From an uncultured bacterium (GTDB lineage Bacteria > Bacteroidota > Bacteroidia > Chitinophagales > Chitinophagaceae): DNA of 36,467 bases. The notes beneath the pieces are model-generated. The model made no database searches and was not told the DNA's origin. It saw only the letters and a list, made by a program, of their open reading frames with translations. Where the stretch lies: NCBI GenBank assembly GCA_903921675.1, contig CAIXQW010000200.1:1-36467 (forward strand), in the 5' to 3' direction. Shown piece after piece: positions 15,149 to 22,774 of this stretch. The position numbers and the translations under genes were made by a program. Positions within the stretch are counted from its first letter, which is position 1, and every line of letters starts with the position of its first letter.

Positions 15149-16974
15149 TAAAATATCTTCCAATAATAATTTTGTTGTGCCTTGGTACCAGCCAATTGTC
15201 TGCACAAGAAATTCTAACTAGCCTTACTACCAACGAGGCTATTCAGCATAACCCACAAGCTTCTTTTTCTAAAAAAACAAGAAGCCTAAGTCTACCATTT
15301 ATAGACGATTTTAGCTATAAGGGCCCATACCCTGATGGTACTAAATGGATGGATAATAAAGTATTTATTAATAATACTTTTGGTGTGGATATGCCTACTC
15401 AAGGAGTGGCCACATTTGATGCATTAAATGAATTTGGTTTAAGTTATCATCCTACTACTAATGTGTCTGTGTTCAAAGCAGATTCTTTAACATCGCAAAA
15501 AATTACGATGGGCAGTTATAGCGCTGCAGATAGTGTGTATATGAGTTTTTATATTCAACCACAAGGCAATGGATTTATGCCAGAGTTGTTGGATAGTATG
15601 AAACTATTATTTTTAGACGCTAATGGCAATTGGCAGCAAGTATGGGGCAGAGGTGGCATACCCTTGCAAAACTTTAGCCATATTATGTTGCGCATAGATA
15701 GTAGTATTTATTTTCATAACGATTTTCAGTTTCGCTTTATTAACCTTGCTAGCCCTAACACTAATGATGATGTATGGAATTTGGATTATGTAAAAATAGC
15801 TGCTAATAGAACCCGCCTAGATACAGTACTAAATGATATAGCATTTGCAAAGGCACCAAGTTTTTTATTGGCAGAATATACAAGCATGCCTTACAGACAT
15901 TTCATTAATAATACAACGACAGAACTAGCTGCTAATTTTAATAATACTGTACAAAATAATTATAAGGTAACGCAAACTGTAGGAGTAAATTTATTGGCTT
16001 CAGAATTAAATACCAATACTACTTTACAAACAGATATTGTAAATCTCAATGTGCCTTGGGGTTTACCTGCAGATGCGGTGTATAATAGTTATGCTATTAG
16101 CTACAATCCACCTAATCCTAATGATAATGTAACCATACAGCACAAGTATTTTTATAATAAATTAAATGCATCAGAAAATACCAAGAATGATACAATTGTG
16201 CAGAAAAATGTATTTGCCAATTACTTTGCGTATGACGATGGCAGCAACGAAAAAGCGTATTATTTACTAGGTATGCCAAATGCACCTGCAAGCACAGCAG
16301 TAGCTTTTCATTTAAATCAGGCAGATACTATCAGAGGTTTGGCTATTCGATTTGCTAACCAAGTACCAAGCGGAGAAGGGAAATTATTTACTATTAATTT
16401 ATACCAAAGCCTTGGTGCTACTACACAAGACCAAAAAGAAATTCATCACCAAGATTTTTATAAAGTGCGATACACTGGCGATTTAGAAAGTTTTACTACT
16501 TACAAATTTGATAGTGCAATTGCTTTAGCAGCAGGCACTTATTACATAGGCACTACACAAGCACCCAACAGTGGCGCAGATAGTATTTACTTTGGGTTTG
16601 ATGCCAATACTGCAGCCAATGCCAACCATTTCTTTTATAACGTAGATGGCTATTGGACACCTAGTTTGGTAAGTGGTACAACAATGCTTAGACCAATTGT
16701 AGGTAGCAATTTTACGCCTACTAGTATACAGACAACTACATTGCAACCTGCAGTGCAGGTTTATCCTAATCCTTGCAACAATCATTTGCGGTTGCAAAAT
16801 AATTGTAATGCTACAAACTATTGCATTTTGGATGTAGCAGGCAATACGATGCAATGTAATCCAATTAATAATCAAAAAATAGATGTACAAACCTTACCAT
16901 CAGGGCAATACTTTTTGCAATTGTACAATAACCAAGATAATACACTACAACATACTTCTTTTATTAAACAATGA
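15145..16974 (+). CDS. Secreted protein with type A T9SS sorting domain
   Basis: A 609-residue protein. It starts at GTG 15145, overlapping the TGA of the PASTA gene (GTGA); this start gives a complete signal peptide (IIILLCLGTSQLSAQ, cleavage near residue 21), while no better ATG follows. The middle is a beta-rich region without a recognised catalytic motif. Residues ~535-609 are a Por-type (type A) sorting domain with VQVYPNPCNNHLRL, a central DVAGN turn, and LPSGQYFLQLYN near the end. The product should go to the periplasm, then through T9SS to the surface or outside. The stop overlaps the ATG of the rhodanese gene (ATGA). Its genetic coupling to a PASTA protein suggests an envelope-linked job, but the function is unknown. 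Confidence 0.88.
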   Translation: MIKYLPIIILLCLGTSQLSAQEILTSLTTNEAIQHNPQASFSKKTRSLSLPFIDDFSYKGPYPDGTKWMDNKVFINNTFGVDMPTQGVATFDALNEFGLSYHPTTNVSVFKADSLTSQKITMGSYSAADSVYMSFYIQPQGNGFMPELLDSMKLLFLDANGNWQQVWGRGGIPLQNFSHIMLRIDSSIYFHNDFQFRFINLASPNTNDDVWNLDYVKIAANRTRLDTVLNDIAFAKAPSFLLAEYTSMPYRHFINNTTTELAANFNNTVQNNYKVTQTVGVNLLASELNTNTTLQTDIVNLNVPWGLPADAVYNSYAISYNPPNPNDNVTIQHKYFYNKLNASENTKNDTIVQKNVFANYFAYDDGSNEKAYYLLGMPNAPASTAVAFHLNQADTIRGLAIRFANQVPSGEGKLFTINLYQSLGATTQDQKEIHHQDFYKVRYTGDLESFTTYKFDSAIALAAGTYYIGTTQAPNSGADSIYFGFDANTAANANHFFYNVDGYWTPSLVSGTTMLRPIVGSNFTPTSIQTTTLQPAVQVYPNPCNNHLRLQNNCNATNYCILDVAGNTMQCNPINNQKIDVQTLPSGQYFLQLYNNQDNTLQHTSFIKQ

Positions 16975-17279
16975 GAACAATAACAGTACAAGAATTAAAA
17001 TCTAAAATAGATAGCGGCGAGGCATTTCATTTTTTGGATGTGCGAGAACCTGGGGAATACCAACAAGCTAATTTGGGCGCACACTTATTGCCACTTGGGC
17101 AAATAGCTAATGCGCAAATAGATGATATTGAAGATTGGAAGAATAATGAAGTAATTATTCATTGCCGCAGCGGTATGCGCAGTGGCCAAGCATGTATGAT
17201 ATTAGAAAGCATGGGCTTTACCAATGTAGTAAATGTAATGGGTGGCATATTGGCTTGGAGTGCAGAGTTTGGGGTATAA
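16971..17279 (+). CDS. Rhodanese-like sulfurtransferase domain protein
   Basis: A 102-residue single-domain rhodanese, cytoplasmic by lack of a signal peptide. It shows FLDVREPGEYQQANL at 21-35 and the active-site loop HCRSGMRS with catalytic Cys65, with the loop basic residue Arg70 in place, followed by GFTNVVNVMGGILAW, typical of GlpE/PspE-like proteins. Such proteins move sulfane sulfur between carriers. The ATG overlaps the previous stop (ATGA), making it the last gene of a coupled PASTA-T9SS cargo-rhodanese series. The biochemical link between these neighbours is not clear; the rhodanese may simply be riding in the operon. Confidence 0.94.
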   Translation: MRTITVQELKSKIDSGEAFHFLDVREPGEYQQANLGAHLLPLGQIANAQIDDIEDWKNNEVIIHCRSGMRSGQACMILESMGFTNVVNVMGGILAWSAEFGV

Positions 17280-17357
17280 AATAGGAAAACTCTTTTTTCT
17301 AAATCTACTATCAACATACTTTATATTTTTCTAATACTATTCTTGTTGGTATTCGTG

Positions 17358-17365
17358 TAACTTTG
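17358..17365 (+). promoter_or_regulatory. Probable -7 promoter element of the VWA-AAA+ operon
   Basis: TAACTTTG is an exact TAnnTTTG match, 22 bp before the ATG of the VWA gene, in a 108-bp gap after the rhodanese gene. A correctly spaced -33 box is not clear. Confidence 0.5.
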
Positions 17366-17387
17366 TTTTTTAAAATTCAGCAAGCAA

Positions 17388-18482
17388 ATGATAGGGTTCG
17401 ATTTTGTGAAATATACTGCCAATAAAGAGGATAGCAGTTACAAGCAATTGTTGGACATGTTTATGGAATTACTGCATTACACAAATGGTGATGCGAGTGA
17501 AGCCTTAAATTGGTTAACACAATTAGATAATAAAATGAAATTTACAACACCAGAATATGGTATTGGAGATTTTATAGAAGATTTAAAAAACAATGGCATA
17601 CTAAACGAAAACAATGCAACTGGCCAAATAAAACTATCTAGCAAGGGTGAGCAAACTATTCGTAAAAGAAGTTTGGATGAAATATTTGGTAAGTTGAAAA
17701 AAACGAAACTTGGCAATCATCGGATTAATAAAAGTGGAAAAGGCGATGAAAAAAATTCGGAAACAAAACCCTATTATTTTGGTGATGGACTAGAGTCGAT
17801 AGCACTTACAGATAGTTTAAGAAATGCGCAAATTAATCATGGAGTAGATCAATTTTATTTATCGGAAAACGATTTGGAAATTCATGAAACAGATACTAAA
17901 TCGCAGAATAGCACAGTGCTAATGATAGATATAAGCCACAGTATGATACTATATGGCGAAGATAGAATTACACCCGCCAAAAAAGTGGCAATGGCTTTAA
18001 GCGAGTTGATAAAAACAAAATATCCAAAAGACACTTTAGATATAATTGTATTTGGGAATGATGCCTGGCAAATACAAATTAAAGATTTACCGTATTTAGA
18101 AGTAGGGCCATATCATACCAATACAATAGCCGGACTAGAATTGGCTATGGAATTGTTGCGCAAAAGAAAAAATTCTAATAAGCAAATATTTATGATTACA
18201 GATGGAAAACCTACTTGCATGAAAGTAGGAAACCAGTATTATAAAAATAGTTTTGGTATAGATAGAAAAATATTAAATAAAACCCTAACATTAGCATCGC
18301 AATTGCGTAAACTAAAAATAGCTACTGTAACATTTATGATAGCGCAAGATCCGTATTTGCAAGAATTTGTAAAAGATTTTACAGCCGCTGCCAATGGTAA
18401 AGCATTTTACAGCAGCCTAGATGGTTTGGGTGAATATATTTTTGAAGATTATGAAAATAATAAACGAAAAACAACAAGATAA
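17388..18482 (+). CDS. VWA-domain protein paired with a MoxR-like ATPase
   Basis: A 364-residue protein. Residues ~1-130 form a helical, charged N-terminal region. The von Willebrand factor A domain from about 175 to 345 has a complete MIDAS metal site: DISHS near 180-184 (D-x-S-x-S), a conserved Thr in GPYHTNT, and ITDGKPT. There is no signal peptide, so it is cytoplasmic. It is separated by 14 bp from an AAA+ ATPase of the Mg-chelatase/MoxR type. Such VWA + AAA+ pairs act as chaperone-like machines that insert metal or remodel a client, as in ChlD/ChlI and MoxR/CoxE systems. The client of this pair is not encoded nearby, and no pigment or cofactor genes are in the window. Confidence 0.9.
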   Translation: MIGFDFVKYTANKEDSSYKQLLDMFMELLHYTNGDASEALNWLTQLDNKMKFTTPEYGIGDFIEDLKNNGILNENNATGQIKLSSKGEQTIRKRSLDEIFGKLKKTKLGNHRINKSGKGDEKNSETKPYYFGDGLESIALTDSLRNAQINHGVDQFYLSENDLEIHETDTKSQNSTVLMIDISHSMILYGEDRITPAKKVAMALSELIKTKYPKDTLDIIVFGNDAWQIQIKDLPYLEVGPYHTNTIAGLELAMELLRKRKNSNKQIFMITDGKPTCMKVGNQYYKNSFGIDRKILNKTLTLASQLRKLKIATVTFMIAQDPYLQEFVKDFTAAANGKAFYSSLDGLGEYIFEDYENNKRKTTR

Positions 18483-18496
18483 AATAAATAAAACCA

Positions 18497-19999
18497 ATGC
18501 AATCTACACAACCAAACATACAAACATTAGGCCAGCTAAAAGCTGCAGGATATAAACATCAAACCGTAAAAGAAGAATTAAGAGCCAATTTAATTACCTG
18601 TTTGCAAAACAAAGAAAACCCATTTGAAGGTATTTTTGGATACGATGATACAGTAATACCTGATATAGAAAAAGCAATACTTAGCAAACATAATATTTTG
18701 CTATTAGGCCTTAGAGGCCAAGCCAAAACAAAAATTGCAAGGCAGCTAACTAACTTAATGAATGAATGGGTTCCATTGGTAGAAGGTACAGAAATAAACG
18801 ATGATCCATTTTTGCCTATTACTACTAGCGCCAAAGATAAAATAGCATTGATGGGTGATGACACCCCTATTATTTGGATGCACCAATCAGAGCGCTACAA
18901 CGAAAAATTAGCCACACCAGATGTAAGCGTAGCAGATTTGATTGGCGACTTAGACCCTATTAAAGCAGCTAATTTAAAACTGAGTTTAAGCGATGAAAAA
19001 GTAATACACTATGGTATCATACCAAGGAGTAACAAAGCTATTTTTGTAATTAATGAATTGCCAGATTTGCAAGCCAGAATTCAGGTTTCTTTATTTAATA
19101 TTTTGCAAGAAGGCGATATTCAAATACGTGGTTACAAATTGCGATTGCCCTTAGATATCTTATTTATTTTTACTGCCAATCCAGAAGACTATACCAATAG
19201 AGGAAGCATTGTTACGCCATTAAAAGATAGAATAGAAAGCCAAATACTTACACATTACCCAAATAATATTGAAATAAGTGCAGCCATTACCAAGCAAGAA
19301 AGTAATTTAAGCATTGCACAAAAAGAAAATGTGGTAGTGCTAGATTTGGTGCAAACCATGATAGAAGAAATAGCAATGGCTGCAAGAAAAAGTGAATTTG
19401 TAGATCAGAAAAGTGGTGTAAGTGCTAGGCTTACCATAGCAGCCAACGAGTTGCTATATGCCTCTGCAGAACGCAGAAGTTTGGTAAATAATGAAAAAAA
19501 TACTTATGCAAGAATTAGTGATGTGTATGGCATTATTCCTGCTATTACTGGCAAGGTAGAATTGGTGTATGAAGGAGAACAAGAAGGTCCATATCAAGTA
19601 GCCATCCATTTAATTGGCAAGGCTATCCGGCAGTTGTTTACTAATTATTTTCCAAATCCATCAGACTATAAACGAAGTAAAGTAAAAAAGGAAGACCCTT
19701 ATAAAAGTATTGTCAATTGGTTTGGGCAAAATAATAACACGCTACATATAGGCAATCATATAACCGATGAAGAATATATGGCGCAACTGCACAAAGTAGA
19801 TGGGCTTTATTATTTGGTAAATACTTGGCTGAAATGCGATTCTGAAAAAGAGCAATTGCTTTGGATGGAATTTGTATTGCATGGGCTTGCAGAATTTAGT
19901 TTGATAAGCAAACGCGTATTGCAAACCAATAGCACTTTCAGCGATATTTTAAGCAGTATGATGGATATGAATTTAAGTGATGAAGATGATTATGAATAG
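18497..19999 (+). CDS. MoxR/Mg-chelatase-I-like AAA+ ATPase
   Basis: A 500-residue AAA+ protein that works with the VWA protein encoded 14 bp upstream. The nucleotide-binding loop at 71-78 reads GLRGQAKT, so the second Gly of Walker A is Ala. The Walker B region reads FVINELPD, with Asn in the place of the usual first Asp. The helix-2 insert (LFNILQEGDIQIRGYKLRL), sensor 1 (TANPEDYTNRG) and the PLKDR arginine segment are as in Mg-chelatase subunit I relatives. The C-terminal third (about 370-500) is helical and specific to this longer group. I recall these variant motifs as usual in this subfamily, so loss of ATPase activity should not be assumed. The gene ends 25 bp from the convergent T9SS cargo gene. 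Confidence 0.9.
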   Translation: MQSTQPNIQTLGQLKAAGYKHQTVKEELRANLITCLQNKENPFEGIFGYDDTVIPDIEKAILSKHNILLLGLRGQAKTKIARQLTNLMNEWVPLVEGTEINDDPFLPITTSAKDKIALMGDDTPIIWMHQSERYNEKLATPDVSVADLIGDLDPIKAANLKLSLSDEKVIHYGIIPRSNKAIFVINELPDLQARIQVSLFNILQEGDIQIRGYKLRLPLDILFIFTANPEDYTNRGSIVTPLKDRIESQILTHYPNNIEISAAITKQESNLSIAQKENVVVLDLVQTMIEEIAMAARKSEFVDQKSGVSARLTIAANELLYASAERRSLVNNEKNTYARISDVYGIIPAITGKVELVYEGEQEGPYQVAIHLIGKAIRQLFTNYFPNPSDYKRSKVKKEDPYKSIVNWFGQNNNTLHIGNHITDEEYMAQLHKVDGLYYLVNTWLKCDSEKEQLLWMEFVLHGLAEFSLISKRVLQTNSTFSDILSSMMDMNLSDEDDYE

Positions 20000-20024
20000 A
20001 AGATAGGCTAGGATAAATATTTAC

Positions 20025-22265
20025 TTATTCCACAACTAATTTCACCATTGCTTCATTTACTTTTACATAGTAAATTCCTTTGGTTAAATGGCTAATATCT
20101 ATGCTATTATTTGCATTAATAATTTTTGAATTGTAAATACATTGCCCAAATACATTTATTATTTTGCAATGGTAGGCTTGATTGAAATTAAAATTATCAA
20201 TATCTATTTTAATAAAATTTGTTGCAGGATTTGGAGCAATTTTTATTTGCGTAGTTGTATAATTAGCAATAGCTAAATTTTTTACTTGCCTACATGCCGA
20301 TGTATCTGCACAAGTACCATTGCTTACAATAGCTGCATAATTGCCATTAGCTGTAGCAGTATAACTTTGACCTGTGGCACCACTTATAATTTGATTGGTG
20401 GCACAATTGTACCACTGATAGCTTAGCCCATTGCCATTGGCTGTAAGTATATTACCATTTTGTAAGATGCTAGTATCTATAGGTGTAATAGTTAATTGCA
20501 ATGTTACTACGCTATCGCATCCTGCTGCATTGATTAAGGTGTGGGTGTATGTTCCTGAGGTAGTATAGTTGGTATTGTTGTACCAATAATTATTGCAAGC
20601 GTTTACTGTAATACTACTAGTTGTAGCATCGTTTCTTTTAATAATAATTTTTACAAAACTATCACAGCAGTTGGCTGTGGCAAACTGCATAACAAATGTA
20701 GTATCAAAAGTATAGTAATGGTTATACAACAATAATGCACTATCACAAATAGAATATTTTGCATCTATTACAGGTATACCACAATCTGTAAAGCCTGCAA
20801 CAAATGCATTGGTAAGTTGGCTAGAATCTGGAACATATACGCATGTACTAGGGTCAAAATCTGTGGGACCACTTTTGTAACCTGTTAAATAAATTTTGTT
20901 GTCAGAGTCTAATGAAATAGAATTAGGATAATATTGATAATTCAAAGTTCCTTCTAATGTCATCATGTATCGAAAATTACTATTTGGCGAGTAGGATGCT
21001 ACAAATGAATGAGTTACCCCATTACCACTCAAAGGGTAAAAATTATAATTGTAGATAACATTAGATGGGTCAAAGTCTATTGCACCGCCATTTGTATAAC
21101 CTAATAGAACCACATTGTTGCCTGTATCTATTTTAATATCTCTTACAAAGCAAGAAGTAATATAGTTTTTTAAATTAAATGCCCACTGATAATTACCATT
21201 ACTATCTAACTTTAACAAATATGCATCATCTAATGCTGGGTACAATAATTGTAAGCCAATGTTAGGGTCAAAGTCGGCAATGGTATCAAAATGCCCACCA
21301 ATATACACATTACTTTGATGGTCAATAGCACAGTCGAATACTGTACTAAAATTACTTTGGGCAAATTGTTTTGCCCAAAGTAAATTTCCATTGCTATTAT
21401 ATTTTGCTGCAAAACTAGTGCGTGTATTAGCACCACTTGTTAAATAAAAGGTACTTGCACCTGGGTCAAAATCGGTACTATCAAATAGATACCCACTAAT
21501 TACTAGATTTTGGTTTTTATCTGTTTCTGATGAGGAAATTCCTAAAATATTACTAGTAACTAATTGTTTCACCCATTGAAAGTTGCCATTACTATCAAGT
21601 TTTAAAATAAAGCAATCCTTATCAAAAGTAGATACCAATTGAGTTATACCAATTCCAGGGTCAAAGTCTACAGTATCTTTAAAGTTAGAGCATAAAAATA
21701 TATTGTTATTTGAATCTAATGACATTATAGAATTTCCACCTATATTAGAAAAATTATTTTGAATTTTTTTAGCCCAAATAAAGCTACCATTACTATCCAA
21801 TTTTAAAATAAAATGGCTCCACTTTATATTATCAGATACTAAATTGTAAATACCAAAATTAGGGTCAAAATCTACTGTGCCTTTAAAAGTGCCATGCAAA
21901 TAAATATTTTCATTTTTATCTAATTCAAAATTTACAGACAAATATGCTCCATTTGTTTGAATTGGTTTTGCCCACAAAAAGTTATGGTTACTGTCATGTT
22001 TTAAAATATAGGTGGTTGAAGAGTTACTACTTAAATTAAAGACAGATGAACTATGATCAAAATCTGTAGTGCCGTAAAATGACCCAATAGCATATACATT
22101 GAAATTTTTGTTTATTATTTTTTTTCCTGCACAACTTCCATTACTAAAGGTTACATTAGCAAAATCTAAAGTTTGAGAAAAACTATTGAAATTAAATAAT
22201 AGTATAAAAATAAGTAAAAAAGAATTACATTTTGAATTATTGAACACTAATAAGTAATTCATCAT
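20025..22265 (-). CDS. T9SS-sorted FDP-repeat (probable seven-bladed propeller) protein, copy 1
   Basis: A secreted protein of about 746 residues. An open frame extends to 22310, but the signal peptide (FLLIFILLFNFNSFSQ) fits a start at 22265 or 22262, inside the end of the small gene upstream (overlap of 26-29 nt), suggesting translational coupling. After the signal come seven repeats of about 50 residues with the pattern DFDPxxGxxxL, then a ILKLDSNGNFxWxK strand. Seven such blocks suggest a beta-propeller, similar to SBBP-type repeats. Two Cys-rich domains with YWYNNTNYTTSGTYTH and YQWYNCATNQ follow, then a type A sorting domain starting IKIAPNPATNF and ending YYVKVNEAMVKLVVE. It is a paralogue of the gene at 22775-24985. 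The ligand is unknown. Confidence 0.88.
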   Translation of the reverse strand: MMNYLLVFNNSKCNSFLLIFILLFNFNSFSQTLDFANVTFSNGSCAGKKIINKNFNVYAIGSFYGTTDFDHSSSVFNLSSNSSTTYILKHDSNHNFLWAKPIQTNGAYLSVNFELDKNENIYLHGTFKGTVDFDPNFGIYNLVSDNIKWSHFILKLDSNGSFIWAKKIQNNFSNIGGNSIMSLDSNNNIFLCSNFKDTVDFDPGIGITQLVSTFDKDCFILKLDSNGNFQWVKQLVTSNILGISSSETDKNQNLVISGYLFDSTDFDPGASTFYLTSGANTRTSFAAKYNSNGNLLWAKQFAQSNFSTVFDCAIDHQSNVYIGGHFDTIADFDPNIGLQLLYPALDDAYLLKLDSNGNYQWAFNLKNYITSCFVRDIKIDTGNNVVLLGYTNGGAIDFDPSNVIYNYNFYPLSGNGVTHSFVASYSPNSNFRYMMTLEGTLNYQYYPNSISLDSDNKIYLTGYKSGPTDFDPSTCVYVPDSSQLTNAFVAGFTDCGIPVIDAKYSICDSALLLYNHYYTFDTTFVMQFATANCCDSFVKIIIKRNDATTSSITVNACNNYWYNNTNYTTSGTYTHTLINAAGCDSVVTLQLTITPIDTSILQNGNILTANGNGLSYQWYNCATNQIISGATGQSYTATANGNYAAIVSNGTCADTSACRQVKNLAIANYTTTQIKIAPNPATNFIKIDIDNFNFNQAYHCKIINVFGQCIYNSKIINANNSIDISHLTKGIYYVKVNEAMVKLVVE

Positions 22266-22689
22266 TAGTAGTATTTTGATTAATTTGTGTAAACGTAATT
22301 GTATATCCACCTCCAGAAATAGTTACAGAACCAAAATTACATAAATCAAAATTAGTAGGAGGAATAACACCTTGTAATTCAACTACTCCAGCGTTTTCGT
22401 CCCATGTAGCACCTACTAAACAATAACCTTGCGAAATAGTTGAATTTGCTGGAACAATTACAGCAGGTAAAACTGGGCAAATGGGGGTACAACTCATTCC
22501 TATAGGAACAGTATTTCTATCAGATACTATAAAATTAAGATTGGTAAGATTTCTTACATACACCACTCCAGTTTGTGCAGATGTTTTATAAGAATTTATC
22601 ATCATACCCGATAAGAACACTCCTAAAAAGACTAACCTTTTAGCTAATTTGTTGCTTGTTGTTTGTTGTTTGTTGTTTGTTGTTTTCAT
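22237..22689 (-). CDS. Small exported protein of unknown family, copy 1 (7-nt repeat after start)
   Basis: A 150-residue protein with a long N-region made by tandem AAACAAC repeats, then a basic stretch and hydrophobic signal segment (RLVFLGVFLSGMMINSYKTSAQ, cleavage about residue 39). The mature part (~111 residues) is beta-rich with four or five Cys and a motif shared with its paralogue at 24975-25385: VPANSTISQGY, a W-x(4-5)-G-x-V-E-L segment, (F/Y)DLCN(F/W)G, then GGGYTI-F. There is no sorting domain, so it may stay in the periplasm or be secreted otherwise. Its 3' end overlaps the start of the FDP-repeat gene, so the pair is probably translated together. No known family was recognised. 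Function unknown; it may be a partner or chaperone of the large protein. Confidence 0.8.
   Translation of the reverse strand: MKTTNNKQQTTSNKLAKRLVFLGVFLSGMMINSYKTSAQTGVVYVRNLTNLNFIVSDRNTVPIGMSCTPICPVLPAVIVPANSTISQGYCLVGATWDENAGVVELQGVIPPTNFDLCNFGSVTISGGGYTITFTQINQNTTNDELLISVQ
22651..22685 (-). repeat. Tandem 7-nt repeat (AAACAAC x5) directly after a start codon
   Basis: Five head-to-tail heptamers, four exact and the distal one AAGCAAC, begin at the fourth base of the small gene. With five units the frame is open. With six the frame reaches TAA, and with four it reaches TAG, both within the first few codons past the repeat. This is the pattern of a slippage switch (phase variation by simple repeats). 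Confidence 0.9.
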
Positions 22690-22771
22690 AATTGATAAAT
22701 TTTAGAATATAAAGTTAGAAGCAAATAATTTTAAATGCAATAAAAATGCGGTGAATTTTTGTTAAGGCTAA
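22681..22771 (-). promoter_or_regulatory. Duplicated promoter/leader, copy 1
   Basis: This ~90-bp block upstream of the small gene is nearly identical to 25377-25466. On the minus strand it carries TTG (22738-22740), 20 bp, then TAACTTTA (22710-22717), a near match to the Bacteroidota TTG-N20-TAnnTTTG promoter, about 20 bp before the ATG. Confidence 0.6.
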
Positions 22772-22774
22772 ATA

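Noticed and set aside
14863-15207. 114-codon minus-strand frame at the end of the PASTA gene
   Set aside because: Antisense of the Lys/Asp-rich tail; Phe/Leu-rich composition follows from AAA-rich codons on the other strand.
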